64,000 nt of DNA from Bacteroidales bacterium (GTDB lineage: Bacteria; Bacteroidota; Bacteroidia; Bacteroidales; P3), in contig JAFWZP010000077.1 in assembly GCA_017522255.1 (NCBI GenBank), forward strand, positions 25,403 to 89,402, written 5' to 3'. Positions 44,835 to 52,339 of this stretch are shown here, piece after piece (position 1 is the first letter of the stretch; each line of letters starts with the position of its first letter). The notes under the pieces are model-generated. The model had not been told where the DNA came from. It ran no database searches and was given only the letters and a program-made list of their open reading frames with translations. Made by a program: the position numbers and the translations under genes.

Positions 44835-45395
44835 TTATTCTTCAGTTGTGGCGTTTGTTTGGTTTTGTTCTTCGACGTATTCTAATATGTCTTTAAGTCG
44901 GTGTATTGTTCTTCTTTTTATTTTTTCCATCATGGGATCGGTGCCATACACAAGGTCTGTGCTTTTGCAAGAGGTAGGGCCACACTTTAGTTCGTATTCA
45001 ATACCGTTGTACGATATTGAGCTGAACATAAGTATGTGTGCGTAGGCATCTATTATGGTATTACCGGCTCTGGGCATACAGTTGAATATGTTTAATTCAA
45101 GCTTGTCGATGTCGAACTCTTCGTCGGTTTCTATTTCGCAGTAGTAGTGTGCTTTGTTTTCGAATATGCGTACACCCACTATGTCTTTTTCGAACTCCCA
45201 ATCTTTTGTACCAACGCAATATGTACTTACTTTGTCGGTGTTTATATTTTGGTAGTTTACTTCGATGTCTAAGTCGTAGATTTCGTCGTCCAAAGCCATA
45301 CCGCAATAGTCTTTTTCAAAGTCCATCATGCCATCGGTCTTTATGCCACAATAGTCAAATTCGGTGCCTAAAAAGGAAATTTTAATTGTATTCAT
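44835..45395 (-). CDS. Hypothetical protein
   Basis: 186 aa, acidic, no signal peptide. Several Cys and Tyr residues recur (FDYCGIKTDGMMDFEKDYCG, STYCVGTKDWEFEKD). The C-terminus is helical (MMEKIKRRTIHRLKDILEYVEEQNQ). It is probably a cytoplasmic single-domain protein; I recognise no family. It follows the 45447 gene by 51 bp and is likely co-transcribed with it. Confidence 0.8.
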   Translation of the reverse strand: MNTIKISFLGTEFDYCGIKTDGMMDFEKDYCGMALDDEIYDLDIEVNYQNINTDKVSTYCVGTKDWEFEKDIVGVRIFENKAHYYCEIETDEEFDIDKLELNIFNCMPRAGNTIIDAYAHILMFSSISYNGIEYELKCGPTSCKSTDLVYGTDPMMEKIKRRTIHRLKDILEYVEEQNQTNATTEE

Positions 45396-45446
45396 GTTTT
45401 CTGTTGTTTTTGTTGTTTTGTTTATGATAAAAATATTAGTTGTCTG

Positions 45447-46043
45447 TTATTTATAATTCTCTTTTTCCAATCTTTGTAGCAATTTGTTGGCTTTTATTCG
45501 GAATGCGTATCCGCTATAGCCTACCCTGTATATGTCTTTGCCAAACTGCTCTTTGTTATAATTTTGTCCAAGGTTGTTGGCTATGGTGGCGTTTATGTGG
45601 CTCAGTACAGATGTTGGTATAGTTATTTCTATATCGTATCTATCGTCCTTGTATGTAATGCAATAGTCTTGCATATCCGCTGCAAAGGCGTTGCACCATT
45701 CTGCCACTTTGATATGAGGGTTCCACCTAAACGAGGGTTGTTCCATATCTTGTTTTTCCCAATATTGGCACTCCAAACCATTGTTTGTAACGGTGGCAAA
45801 AACAAACGAAGAGCGTTCGTATTCGAAGGCAATATATTTTATAAAGTCAGGCGTAATATTGAAGAGGATATATCTTTGGCCATCACTATCTATGTAATAT
45901 GCAGTGTTTGCCAACTTCTTGTCGATATTGCTTATATCGCTTTTCAGGTGGCGTTTCTTTTTCTCTATCTTGTTCAATATCTCGTCATTAGATTCTTTGC
46001 AGCTTATAATGCCTATAGTTTTTACAAAGTCGTATCTTTTCAT
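45447..46043 (-). CDS. Hypothetical protein
   Basis: 198 aa, no signal peptide. The N-terminal part is helical and basic (LNKIEKKKRHLKSDISNIDKKL), and the rest is mixed (IAFEYERSSFVFATVTNNGLE, WNPHIKVAEWCNAF, YDIEITIPTSVLSHINA). No family is recognised. It has the shared promoter-like motif 20 bp upstream and heads a two-gene unit with the 44835 gene. Confidence 0.8.
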   Translation of the reverse strand: MKRYDFVKTIGIISCKESNDEILNKIEKKKRHLKSDISNIDKKLANTAYYIDSDGQRYILFNITPDFIKYIAFEYERSSFVFATVTNNGLECQYWEKQDMEQPSFRWNPHIKVAEWCNAFAADMQDYCITYKDDRYDIEITIPTSVLSHINATIANNLGQNYNKEQFGKDIYRVGYSGYAFRIKANKLLQRLEKENYK

Positions 46044-46062
46044 AATTCTTGTCTTTTCCTAT

Positions 46063-46091
46063 TATATAAATGAAAAGCAGGAAAAATTAAA
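46063..46091 (-). promoter_or_regulatory. Shared non-canonical promoter-like motif, 45447 gene
   Basis: Minus strand: TTTAATTTTTCCTGCTTTTC followed by ATTTATATA. It matches the motif upstream of the LRR and AAA+ genes, with a one-base shorter T run. Confidence 0.48.
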
Positions 46092-46156
46092 AGAAAGGTT
46101 ATATTTTTTGGACAGTGAATGCTTGACTGGTAATAAGTTGAAAAAAAACTATAATT

Positions 46157-46191
46157 TTTGTTCGATGTTTTGAAATAATTGAGTACCTTTG
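46157..46191 (+). promoter_or_regulatory. Promoter of the 46293 gene
   Basis: TACCTTTG (46184-46191) is a good -7 element; TTTG at 46157-46160 is 23 bp upstream, slightly longer than usual. Confidence 0.55.
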
Positions 46192-46218
46192 CAAAATCAA
46201 ATTTGAGCTTAATCGGTT

Positions 46219-46278
46219 AAGGTAAGTTCTCCGTTGAACTCAATGATAGAATATATTTTTTTTAGAACTTACCACCTT
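46219..46278 (+). promoter_or_regulatory. Leader inverted repeat of the 46293 gene
   Basis: GGTAAGTTCT (46221-46230) and AGAACTTACC (46264-46273) are perfect complements around a 33-nt loop that itself contains a T run. It lies between the promoter and the ATG and could form an RNA structure controlling the gene. Confidence 0.5.
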
Positions 46279-46292
46279 AAAATATATTTATT

Positions 46293-46787
46293 ATGACAGT
46301 TAAAAGAATAATTATTGTACTATTAAGTGTTGTGTTTTTGGGAAGTGCCGATATTCAGGCACAAGAAGAAGGTTTTTTTAAGGAATTGGAAATCGATATA
46401 TCTGCTTCGCCAAAAGCTATTGTAGCAGACGAATCTATCAGTATTTCATCCAAGAATTTGGCTGTGCGATACAGATGTAACGACAATCTATCGATAGGCA
46501 TAGGAACTGCCCTTGCCCATATATCTATTTCGGATCTTTCTGCTTCGTACGTTCCTTTTTATTTATCAACACGTTATGGTTTTACACCGGATAATAAAGT
46601 ATCGCCTTATTCATTAGTAAATGTTGGTGCTTCGACTTTCGGAAACGATGTTTTATTTCAAGCTAGAATAGCAGCCGGTATAAATATTTCGTTGGCAGAT
46701 AATTGTAGCATGTTTTTAGAAATTGGCTTGGGATATTTGGCGGAAGCATCATTTTGGTCACCTATATTTATAGGTATAAGATTTTAG
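46293..46787 (+). CDS. Outer membrane beta-barrel protein
   Basis: 164 aa with a signal peptide (MTVKRIIIVLLSVVFLGSADIQA). The mature part alternates aromatic and small residues in strands (LAVRYRCNDNLSIGIGTALA, FYLSTRYGFTPDN, SLVNVGASTFGNDV, FLEIGLGYLAEASFWSPIFI) and ends IGIRF with a C-terminal Phe, as outer membrane barrels do. It is a small eight-strand barrel of unknown role, transcribed alone between a clear leader and a terminator. Confidence 0.88.
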   Translation: MTVKRIIIVLLSVVFLGSADIQAQEEGFFKELEIDISASPKAIVADESISISSKNLAVRYRCNDNLSIGIGTALAHISISDLSASYVPFYLSTRYGFTPDNKVSPYSLVNVGASTFGNDVLFQARIAAGINISLADNCSMFLEIGLGYLAEASFWSPIFIGIRF

Positions 46788-46817
46788 ATTCTTTTCAGTA
46801 TATTTCCAATAGAAATT

Positions 46818-46863
46818 ATCCCTTCCATTGTGGTTTATAACTGTATTGGAAGGGATTTTTGTT
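46818..46863 (+). terminator. Terminator of the barrel protein gene
   Basis: ATCCCTTCCA (46818-46827) pairs with TGGAAGGGAT (46847-46856), followed by TTTTGTTT. Confidence 0.82.
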
Positions 46864-46924
46864 TATTAATTAGATAACTTATTATGCTTGACATGCTAAT
46901 GTGAGATGCTTGACAAGAAGGTCT

Positions 46925-47005
46925 CCCAAGGGCGTTGGGGAGGTTTCCCAACGCCCTTGGAATATATCCCCAACGGCGTTGGGAGGGGTGCCCAACGCCG
47001 TTGGG
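46925..47005. repeat. GC-rich palindrome array, four units at exact 22-bp spacing
   Basis: Units are CCCAAGGGCGTTGGG (46925), CCCAACGCCCTTGG (46947), CCCAACGGCGTTGGG (46969) and CCCAACGCCGTTGGG (46991), each 15 bp with 7-nt spacers. This is the same 15+7 design as the 37911 array but an unrelated sequence. It is far richer in GC than its surroundings and lies between convergent genes. Confidence 0.85.
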
Positions 47006-47053
47006 AGATTATGTGTTCAGCCATCGTGCGTAAGCACTTCAACGTGTGGAGCT

Positions 47054-47674
47054 TTACACATTAAGCATGTTGATGATGTGTTCCACTATTGCCATTGTAG
47101 AACTGCTCATACGGTGACCACCTTTGGGGTCGAGGTGGATTACAAAGCCGTTGGTGTATGCTATTGTGGCATTGTCTAATGTAGCTTCTTTGCCTAGCAG
47201 TTCGTCGTTTGGCGAGAATACGGCGTGGTTGTTTATGCCCGGTATCACTTGGCGTGTGGCTTTGTAGTGGGCTATGCCTTGGCAAATTGCGGGTGTTATG
47301 TCGAAGTGGGTAGCTCCATCTTGTCGTTGACAGAAGTATTGGTGAGTGCCGTAGCCTATGTTTTTGGCAAGCGACACATCGGCATTTATTGCCGGATTGC
47401 ATATTATCTTTGTGGCATTGGGGGCGTTGGCATACATGGTCATAAGTCCGCCATACGATGTACCCATAACTATTTGTGGATTATATTGGGCCACTATATC
47501 GTTTATCTTATCGATGGCTTGCCCTAATTCTTCGCCCACTTCGGGCAATATCCATTGATATTGAGGAAATAGCTTTTGCAGTTCGCGGCCTGTGTTGGAG
47601 TTGCTGCCCGATGCCAAGCCATGAATATACATGGCTGTGGGCTTACTGGTGTTTTGTTCTATCTTGTTCATCAA
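47054..47674 (-). CDS. YqiA/YcfP-type alpha/beta hydrolase
   Basis: 206 aa. YIHGLASGSNSNTG near the N-terminus, the nucleophile elbow GTSYGGLM, an acidic residue in HLDPKGG and the catalytic His in GGHRMSS fit the UPF0227 (YqiA/YcfP) esterase family. It is likely a cytosolic serine hydrolase with a small acyl substrate. It starts 5 bp after the AAA+ ATPase gene and is read with it. Confidence 0.85.
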   Translation of the reverse strand: MMNKIEQNTSKPTAMYIHGLASGSNSNTGRELQKLFPQYQWILPEVGEELGQAIDKINDIVAQYNPQIVMGTSYGGLMTMYANAPNATKIICNPAINADVSLAKNIGYGTHQYFCQRQDGATHFDITPAICQGIAHYKATRQVIPGINNHAVFSPNDELLGKEATLDNATIAYTNGFVIHLDPKGGHRMSSSTMAIVEHIINMLNV

Positions 47675-47679
47675 TTGTA

Positions 47680-49359
47680 TTAATTATTGGTTTTAAATCC
47701 TATCGACTTGTTATTTTGTTGTTTTGAGTTTAGTTTTTCGTCTTCGCACATTTCTTGTATTTGGTGTAACGTGCATTCTTGGTTGTAAAGTATGTTGTAT
47801 ATTTCTGTTTTTCGCACAATGTTTTCAATCTCGCCACCACTTAGGTCGTATTTTCTTGCAAGCGTATTAGCATCGTTCTCGTTTAGATTGGGTATCATGG
47901 CTTGCCATATCTTGCTTTTGGCTTCTACTGTGGGCCGTTCAAACTCTATTTTATATAAGAAACGTCTCTCGAAAGCTTTGTCTAAGTTTGCGGTCAAGTT
48001 GGTGGTGGCTATCATTATTCCGTCCAGGCTTTCCATCTCTTGCAGTATAATGTTTTGTATGGAGTTTTCCATTTTATCTACAGCACGTTCGGCACTTTCT
48101 TGGCGTATGCCTAAAACGGCATCGGCTTCGTTGAACAGCAGTATAGGTGCTTTTTTCAAGGTCTTTACATAGTTGCGATAGCGATCGAATGTACGTTTTA
48201 TATTTTTTTCGCTTTCTCCAACCCACATGCTCTTTATTCTCGACACATCTATCATCATCACATCGCGGCCTGTTAGGCGACTTATCTGGTTTACAGTTTC
48301 GGTTTTGCCCGTTCCCGGCGAGCCGTAGAACAAACAGGCGAAGCCTTGTCGCATACCTTTTGCTTTCAGGCGGTTTTGAATGTTGGCAAAGTTCTCTTCT
48401 TGCAACAGATTGCACAATATTGATATTTCTTTTTCTACTTTCGGACTATAATATAGTTGCTTTTCGGCAAACGATGTATGCTTTATCAGCTCTTTGGCTG
48501 TATCTTTCATCTCAATGATGTTAAATTCAGGAAACAATTTCTTTTGCACTTCATCGGTAAGGTGTAGCCTTTCGAAGTCGCATTGCCCATCAACGCATTC
48601 GGGTTCTATTATTTTCTTAGTTAGCAAAGGATTGTATTTTTCTATTATTGACTTTTGCATTCTGCGTTTGTTGGCTTTCTTAAAGTGTTCAAGATATTCT
48701 CTTTCGTATAAATATTCGTTATTTTCTATTATAAATTCCTTGCAAAATGTGTAAAACAGCAACTTATGAAAAAAGTTTAGTTTGTTTATCTCTAACTCGC
48801 GCATGGCTTTGCAGAAGTGCAAATTGCGATTGGCATTTATCAGATAATCAATCTCGTCGCATATTGTACGTTCGTCCATCTCGTCAGAGTCGTCGAGTAT
48901 GTCTTCTATTTTGTCGAACAAATTGTCGATATTTGTTATGTTCAAATACTTGGAGTGATCGTATTCTTCGTTGTTTTTTATGGCGGTCAGCACCGGAATC
49001 GGCATTTTGTAGTTAGTGCTTAACTCTTTGTTTTTGCGACAATAGTCTTTACGTATCAGATACTTTTTTTCTAATTCTTCTACATCAGTGAGAAATGTAA
49101 GCAACTCGATGTTTTTGCATTGCAATGTGCGGGAAAAATCGCTTAACGAGAAGCACCCGTCCACGCCTTCGTTTGCGAATAGCGAGAAGATCAATGCTTG
49201 ACGTTCGTTGATGTTCATCATCGTGCTTACATATTCAAGTTCACTGCCAGATGTTTGGAATAACTCTTTGCACAAACCGAGTTTTTCGGTATTGTTCACT
49301 ATGCTGCTGATACATTCTACAATAGTTTTTGCCGGTGGATTGGTGTCGGTTTCTTTCAT
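47680..49359 (-). CDS. AAA+ ATPase with N-terminal helical domain
   Basis: 559 aa. Residues about 1-300 are mostly helical, with a winged-helix-like segment (INERQALIFSLFANEG, FSLSDFSRTLQC). The classical AAA domain follows: Walker A YGSPGTGKTE, Walker B PILLFNEAD, sensor I IATTNLTANLD and arginine finger KAFERRFLYKI. IKSMWVGESEKNI is the pore-loop region. This belongs to the stand-alone AAA family found in Bacteroidetes, which may remodel proteins; its client is unknown. It has the shared promoter-like motif 36 bp upstream. Confidence 0.9.
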   Translation of the reverse strand: MKETDTNPPAKTIVECISSIVNNTEKLGLCKELFQTSGSELEYVSTMMNINERQALIFSLFANEGVDGCFSLSDFSRTLQCKNIELLTFLTDVEELEKKYLIRKDYCRKNKELSTNYKMPIPVLTAIKNNEEYDHSKYLNITNIDNLFDKIEDILDDSDEMDERTICDEIDYLINANRNLHFCKAMRELEINKLNFFHKLLFYTFCKEFIIENNEYLYEREYLEHFKKANKRRMQKSIIEKYNPLLTKKIIEPECVDGQCDFERLHLTDEVQKKLFPEFNIIEMKDTAKELIKHTSFAEKQLYYSPKVEKEISILCNLLQEENFANIQNRLKAKGMRQGFACLFYGSPGTGKTETVNQISRLTGRDVMMIDVSRIKSMWVGESEKNIKRTFDRYRNYVKTLKKAPILLFNEADAVLGIRQESAERAVDKMENSIQNIILQEMESLDGIMIATTNLTANLDKAFERRFLYKIEFERPTVEAKSKIWQAMIPNLNENDANTLARKYDLSGGEIENIVRKTEIYNILYNQECTLHQIQEMCEDEKLNSKQQNNKSIGFKTNN

Positions 49360-49394
49360 GATATTTTTATTGTTTAATTTATAAATTGCCTATG

Positions 49395-49424
49395 TATATA
49401 TAATCGAAATGAGAAAAAATTAAA
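49395..49424 (-). promoter_or_regulatory. Shared non-canonical promoter-like motif, AAA+ gene
   Basis: Minus strand: TTTAATTTTTTCTCATTTCG followed by ATTATATATA, matching 44703-44733 closely. The outer MITE end touches its upstream side. Confidence 0.5.
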
Positions 49425-49739
49425 GGCAATTTCTAAAAACAGCTTTGTCATACGGGATATCGACTTTATAAAGGCAACTTCTAAAAATTCCACGTTTAGA
49501 CTACTTCGATATTTTTTTAGAACTTTTGGGTGCTTTGCGTTGTTGACTTCGTCGATGTTGCTATCGCTCGAAAGAGCTAATGCTAAGGCATTGCTCTTTA
49601 CTCGCTTAATTGCAACGTTACCGAAATCTTTCGATTTCTTTTTCAATCGTATAGCCCGCTATGCTCAATCAAAAGAAAACAGAAATCTTTCTAGCAAAAT
49701 TCCATAAATTACTTGCAAAGCAATTTTTAGAAATTGCCT
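49424..49739 (-). mobile_element. MITE-like element with nested left end
   Basis: The right end aatttttagaaattgcct (49722-49739) pairs with two left ends: aggcaacttctaaaaatt (49472-49489), giving a 268-bp element, and aggcaatttctaaaaac (49424-49440). The interior is the reverse complement of the 38213 element (gacttcgtcgatgttgct, cgctcgaaagagctaa). It carries no transposase. Confidence 0.78.
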
Positions 49740-49817
49740 TAATAAATAGGGAAGCATTATCATGTTTTTTGAACTAAAGCTACTGGGTTTTGCACCACCA
49801 GGTTCTTCGAGAAGTTT

Positions 49818-50741
49818 TTATTTGCTATGGCTTTTTATACTATTATATATATATACCAATCCATCGACGTTGCGAGGTACTTGCAGGTCTATATAGGCAC
49901 TCTCGATGGGTATTACCTTTCCTTGTTTCACTGCCGAAAGGTAGGTGTAGGGCTTGGTGTTTATAAAGTTGGCCATATCTTCTTTGCGGATAACTATATA
50001 GTCGGGGTCGGCTTCGAGCAGTGCTTCCACGCTGTAGTTCCAGCCTGTTATGTCCTCGGCAATGTTGCGAAGGCCGCATAGCTTGAATATATCGTTGATA
50101 AAGGTGTTTCCGCCTGCCGTAAAGTTTCCGCCTTTGCCATAGCCTACCACGTAATATACTGTGTGCTTATTGTTTGCCGATGTGTCGATATGGGTCGTTA
50201 CCTCTTGCACTTTTCGGCGTAACGAGTCGTTGAGTTGTATGGCTTCGTTGTGGTGACCACATAGTAGTCCTATCTTTTCGATATTGTCGAACAACGCTTC
50301 GAAGTGGTCTTTCTCGCGAATGGTTACCAGTGTTATTCCTGCATTGGTCATGAGGTTTACGGTGTTTTCGCTTACCATCGAGCCTATAAGTACCAAGTCT
50401 GGTTCGAGAGACAGCAGTTTTTCGATACTGAAGTTATTGATTCCGCCAATGCTTTCCACCGAGTCTACTTGCGGGGGATAGTTACAAAAGTCGGTGCGAC
50501 CCACTAGTTTATCGTCAGCCTCCAATGCATATATTATTTCGGTAATAGCGGGCGATATAGAAACAATCCGTTTTGGATTGTTGGGAACTTGCACCGTGCG
50601 ATTGTAGTCGTCGGTGTAGGTATAGTAGTTGTCGGTATTATTTTTAGATGTATTGTGTTGGCAACCTACTATCACACAGGCTATTGCCACAAGTTTCAAT
50701 CCAAAACGGATTAGTTTATTTATGTGTTTGTTATATTTCAT
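49818..50741 (-). CDS. BtuF-like ABC transporter substrate-binding lipoprotein
   Basis: About 307 aa. I placed the start at 50741 (MKYNKHINKLIRFGLKLVAI), 20 bp after fabG ends; the longer frame to 50897 would overlap fabG deeply. The lipobox is IACVIVGC-QHNTS. The fold type is the helical-backbone metal/cobalamin-binding family (BtuF, FhuD-like): RIVSISPAITEIIYAL, LVGRTDFCNYP, LLSLEPDLVLI and ADPDYIVIRKED. It would deliver a corrinoid, haem or siderophore to an inner-membrane transporter, but no permease or ATPase gene is nearby. Confidence 0.88.
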   Translation of the reverse strand: MKYNKHINKLIRFGLKLVAIACVIVGCQHNTSKNNTDNYYTYTDDYNRTVQVPNNPKRIVSISPAITEIIYALEADDKLVGRTDFCNYPPQVDSVESIGGINNFSIEKLLSLEPDLVLIGSMVSENTVNLMTNAGITLVTIREKDHFEALFDNIEKIGLLCGHHNEAIQLNDSLRRKVQEVTTHIDTSANNKHTVYYVVGYGKGGNFTAGGNTFINDIFKLCGLRNIAEDITGWNYSVEALLEADPDYIVIRKEDMANFINTKPYTYLSAVKQGKVIPIESAYIDLQVPRNVDGLVYIYNSIKSHSK

Positions 50742-50761
50742 TCTATGTAACGAGTAGAAGG

Positions 50762-51508
50762 TTAGCAGTTCATACCTCCACAGATGTTTATTACTTGTCC
50801 TGTTACATAGCTCGAAAGATCCGAACCTAAGAATACGCATACTTTTGCTACTTCGTCGGGTTCGCCACCACGGTGCAAAGGTATCTTCTTGTACCAATCT
50901 TCTTTTATGTTATCGGGAAGTACGGCAGTCATATCGGTCATGATAAATCCCGGAGCTATTGCATTGTGGCGTATGTTGCGTATACCCATTTCTTTTGCAG
51001 CACTCTTGGTGAAGCCTATTATACCGGCTTTGCTTGCCGAGTAGTTGCATTGGTTGGCATTGCCTGATACACCTACTACCGAACTTAGGTTTATAACACT
51101 GCCACCGCCTTGTTTCCACATAATGGGTTGTACGGCTTTGGTAAGGTTAAACACGGATTTTAGGTTTACGTTTATCACCATATCCCATTGTTCTTCGGTC
51201 ATACGTTTAAGAGCACCGTCTTTGGTTATACCTGCATTGTTTACAAGTATGTCTATTCTTCCAAAGTCGGCTACTACGTTTTGTACCAATTCGTTCGAGC
51301 TTTCAAACGATGCTGCGTTTGATGCATAGCCTTTGGCTTGCACACCGTATGATAATAATTCTTTTTCTGTTTCTTCCATTGCTTCGTTGCGTACTAAGTC
51401 GGAGAAAGCAACATTACAACCTTCTTTGGCGTAGCGTATTGCTATAGCTTTTCCTATTCCGCGGCTTGCTCCTGTTATAAGAGCTGTTTTTCCTTCTAAT
51501 AATTTCAT
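50762..51508 (-). CDS. fabG: 3-oxoacyl-[acyl-carrier-protein] reductase
   Basis: 248 aa short-chain dehydrogenase of fatty acid elongation, reducing 3-oxoacyl-ACP with NADPH. Cofactor motif GASRGIGKAIA, then NNAGITKDGALKRM, catalytic Ser in NLSSVVGVSGN and YSASKAG, and the closing GQVINICGGM all fit FabG. It has a TAACTTTG -7 element 44 bp upstream and is followed at 20 bp by the BtuF-like gene. Confidence 0.94.
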   Translation of the reverse strand: MKLLEGKTALITGASRGIGKAIAIRYAKEGCNVAFSDLVRNEAMEETEKELLSYGVQAKGYASNAASFESSNELVQNVVADFGRIDILVNNAGITKDGALKRMTEEQWDMVINVNLKSVFNLTKAVQPIMWKQGGGSVINLSSVVGVSGNANQCNYSASKAGIIGFTKSAAKEMGIRNIRHNAIAPGFIMTDMTAVLPDNIKEDWYKKIPLHRGGEPDEVAKVCVFLGSDLSSYVTGQVINICGGMNC

Positions 51509-51551
51509 CGTATTATTATTTTAAAGTTTGTATTCTGTTTATTTGAGTTTG

Positions 51552-51559
51552 CAAAGTTA
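51552..51559 (-). promoter_or_regulatory. -7 element of the fabG transcript
   Basis: TAACTTTG on the minus strand, 44 bp before the fabG start. No clear TTTG lies at the expected distance. Confidence 0.45.
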
Positions 51560-51585
51560 CGACTTTTTTTCGTATCTGCCTTCTT

Positions 51586-51903
51586 TTATAAAAAACCTAA
51601 TTCTAATTTTGCTTCTTCGCTCATCATGTCCATAGACCATGGCGGGTCGAAAGTTATGTCCACCTGTGCGTCCTTAACGCCCTCAATCATAAGGATATTG
51701 CTACGTACTTCAATTGGGAGAGAGTCGGCCACAGGGCAGTTTGGTGCTGTTAATGTCATAGTGATAAAAACTTTGTGTTCGTCGGTTACTTCTATGCCAT
51801 ACACAAGACCCATATCGTATATATTTACCGGAATTTCGGGGTCGTGTACGTTTCTCAGCACGTCGATAACAGCACTTTTTATGGTTTCTTTGTTAGGTAT
51901 CAT
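51586..51903 (-). CDS. SufT-like Fe-S assembly protein (MIP18/DUF59 family)
   Basis: 105 aa. The MIP18 fold is shown by IDVLRNVHDPEIPVNIYDMGLVYG, the Cys motif TLTAPNCPVADSLP and the ending ITFDPPWSMDMMSEEAKLELG. Members help mature Fe-S proteins. It sits 13 bp after sufE and is surely in the same unit, consistent with iron-sulfur biogenesis. The other suf genes are not in the window. Confidence 0.92.
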   Translation of the reverse strand: MIPNKETIKSAVIDVLRNVHDPEIPVNIYDMGLVYGIEVTDEHKVFITMTLTAPNCPVADSLPIEVRSNILMIEGVKDAQVDITFDPPWSMDMMSEEAKLELGFL

Positions 51904-51916
51904 GTTGTTATATGTT

Positions 51917-52339
51917 TTATTTGTTCATAGTAGTGTATGCCAAAGCATATAGTTTCAATTGTTTCAGCATGGCTGTAAGTCCGTTGGAACGAGTAGGAGA
52001 GAGGTGTTCTTTCAGTCCTATTTTTTCGATAAATCCAAGGTCGGCGTTCACTATGTCTTGAGGTGTTTGGTTGTTAAGCACGCGTATTAGCAAGTAGGCT
52101 ATACCTTTGGTTATTACAGCATCGCTGTCGGCTGCAAACACCATTTTGCCATCAACCAAATTGGCACTAAACCACACCCTGGATTGGCAGCCTTTTATAA
52201 GATTGGCTTCGTTTTTATCTTTTTCGTCTATCATCGGACATTCTCTACCCATTTCTATAATGTAGTTGTACTTGTCCATCCAGTCTTCAAAGTTGTCAAA
52301 CTCTTCTATTATTTGGTTTTCTATTTCTTTTATTGTCAT
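51917..52339 (-). CDS. sufE: SufE family cysteine desulfurase sulfur acceptor
   Basis: 140 aa. I placed the start at 52339 (MTIKEIENQIIEEF) because it gives a normal-length SufE; an open frame continues upstream inside the GH3 gene but is Arg/Thr-rich noise. The acceptor Cys is in NLIKGCQSRVW, with WMDKYNYIIEMG at the N-terminus and GLTAMLKQL near the end. It takes persulfide sulfur from SufS. Its ATG shares one base with the stop of the GH3 gene (TAATG). Confidence 0.93.
   Translation of the reverse strand: MTIKEIENQIIEEFDNFEDWMDKYNYIIEMGRECPMIDEKDKNEANLIKGCQSRVWFSANLVDGKMVFAADSDAVITKGIAYLLIRVLNNQTPQDIVNADLGFIEKIGLKEHLSPTRSNGLTAMLKQLKLYALAYTTMNK

Larger units (their letters stand above)
49360..49817. 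other. Intergenic region with promoter-like motif and nested MITE
   Basis: It holds the AAA+ promoter-like motif and a MITE with a second left end. A leftward 90-codon frame (49374-49646) arises from the MITE. No other gene is visible. Confidence 0.6.

Noticed and set aside
49374..49646. Leftward 90-codon frame containing SNALALALSSDSNIDEVNNA
   Set aside because: It is the MITE interior read in one frame and crosses the promoter-like motif of the AAA+ gene.
50742..50897. N-terminal extension of the BtuF-like protein
   Set aside because: It would overlap fabG and place the lipobox far inside the protein.
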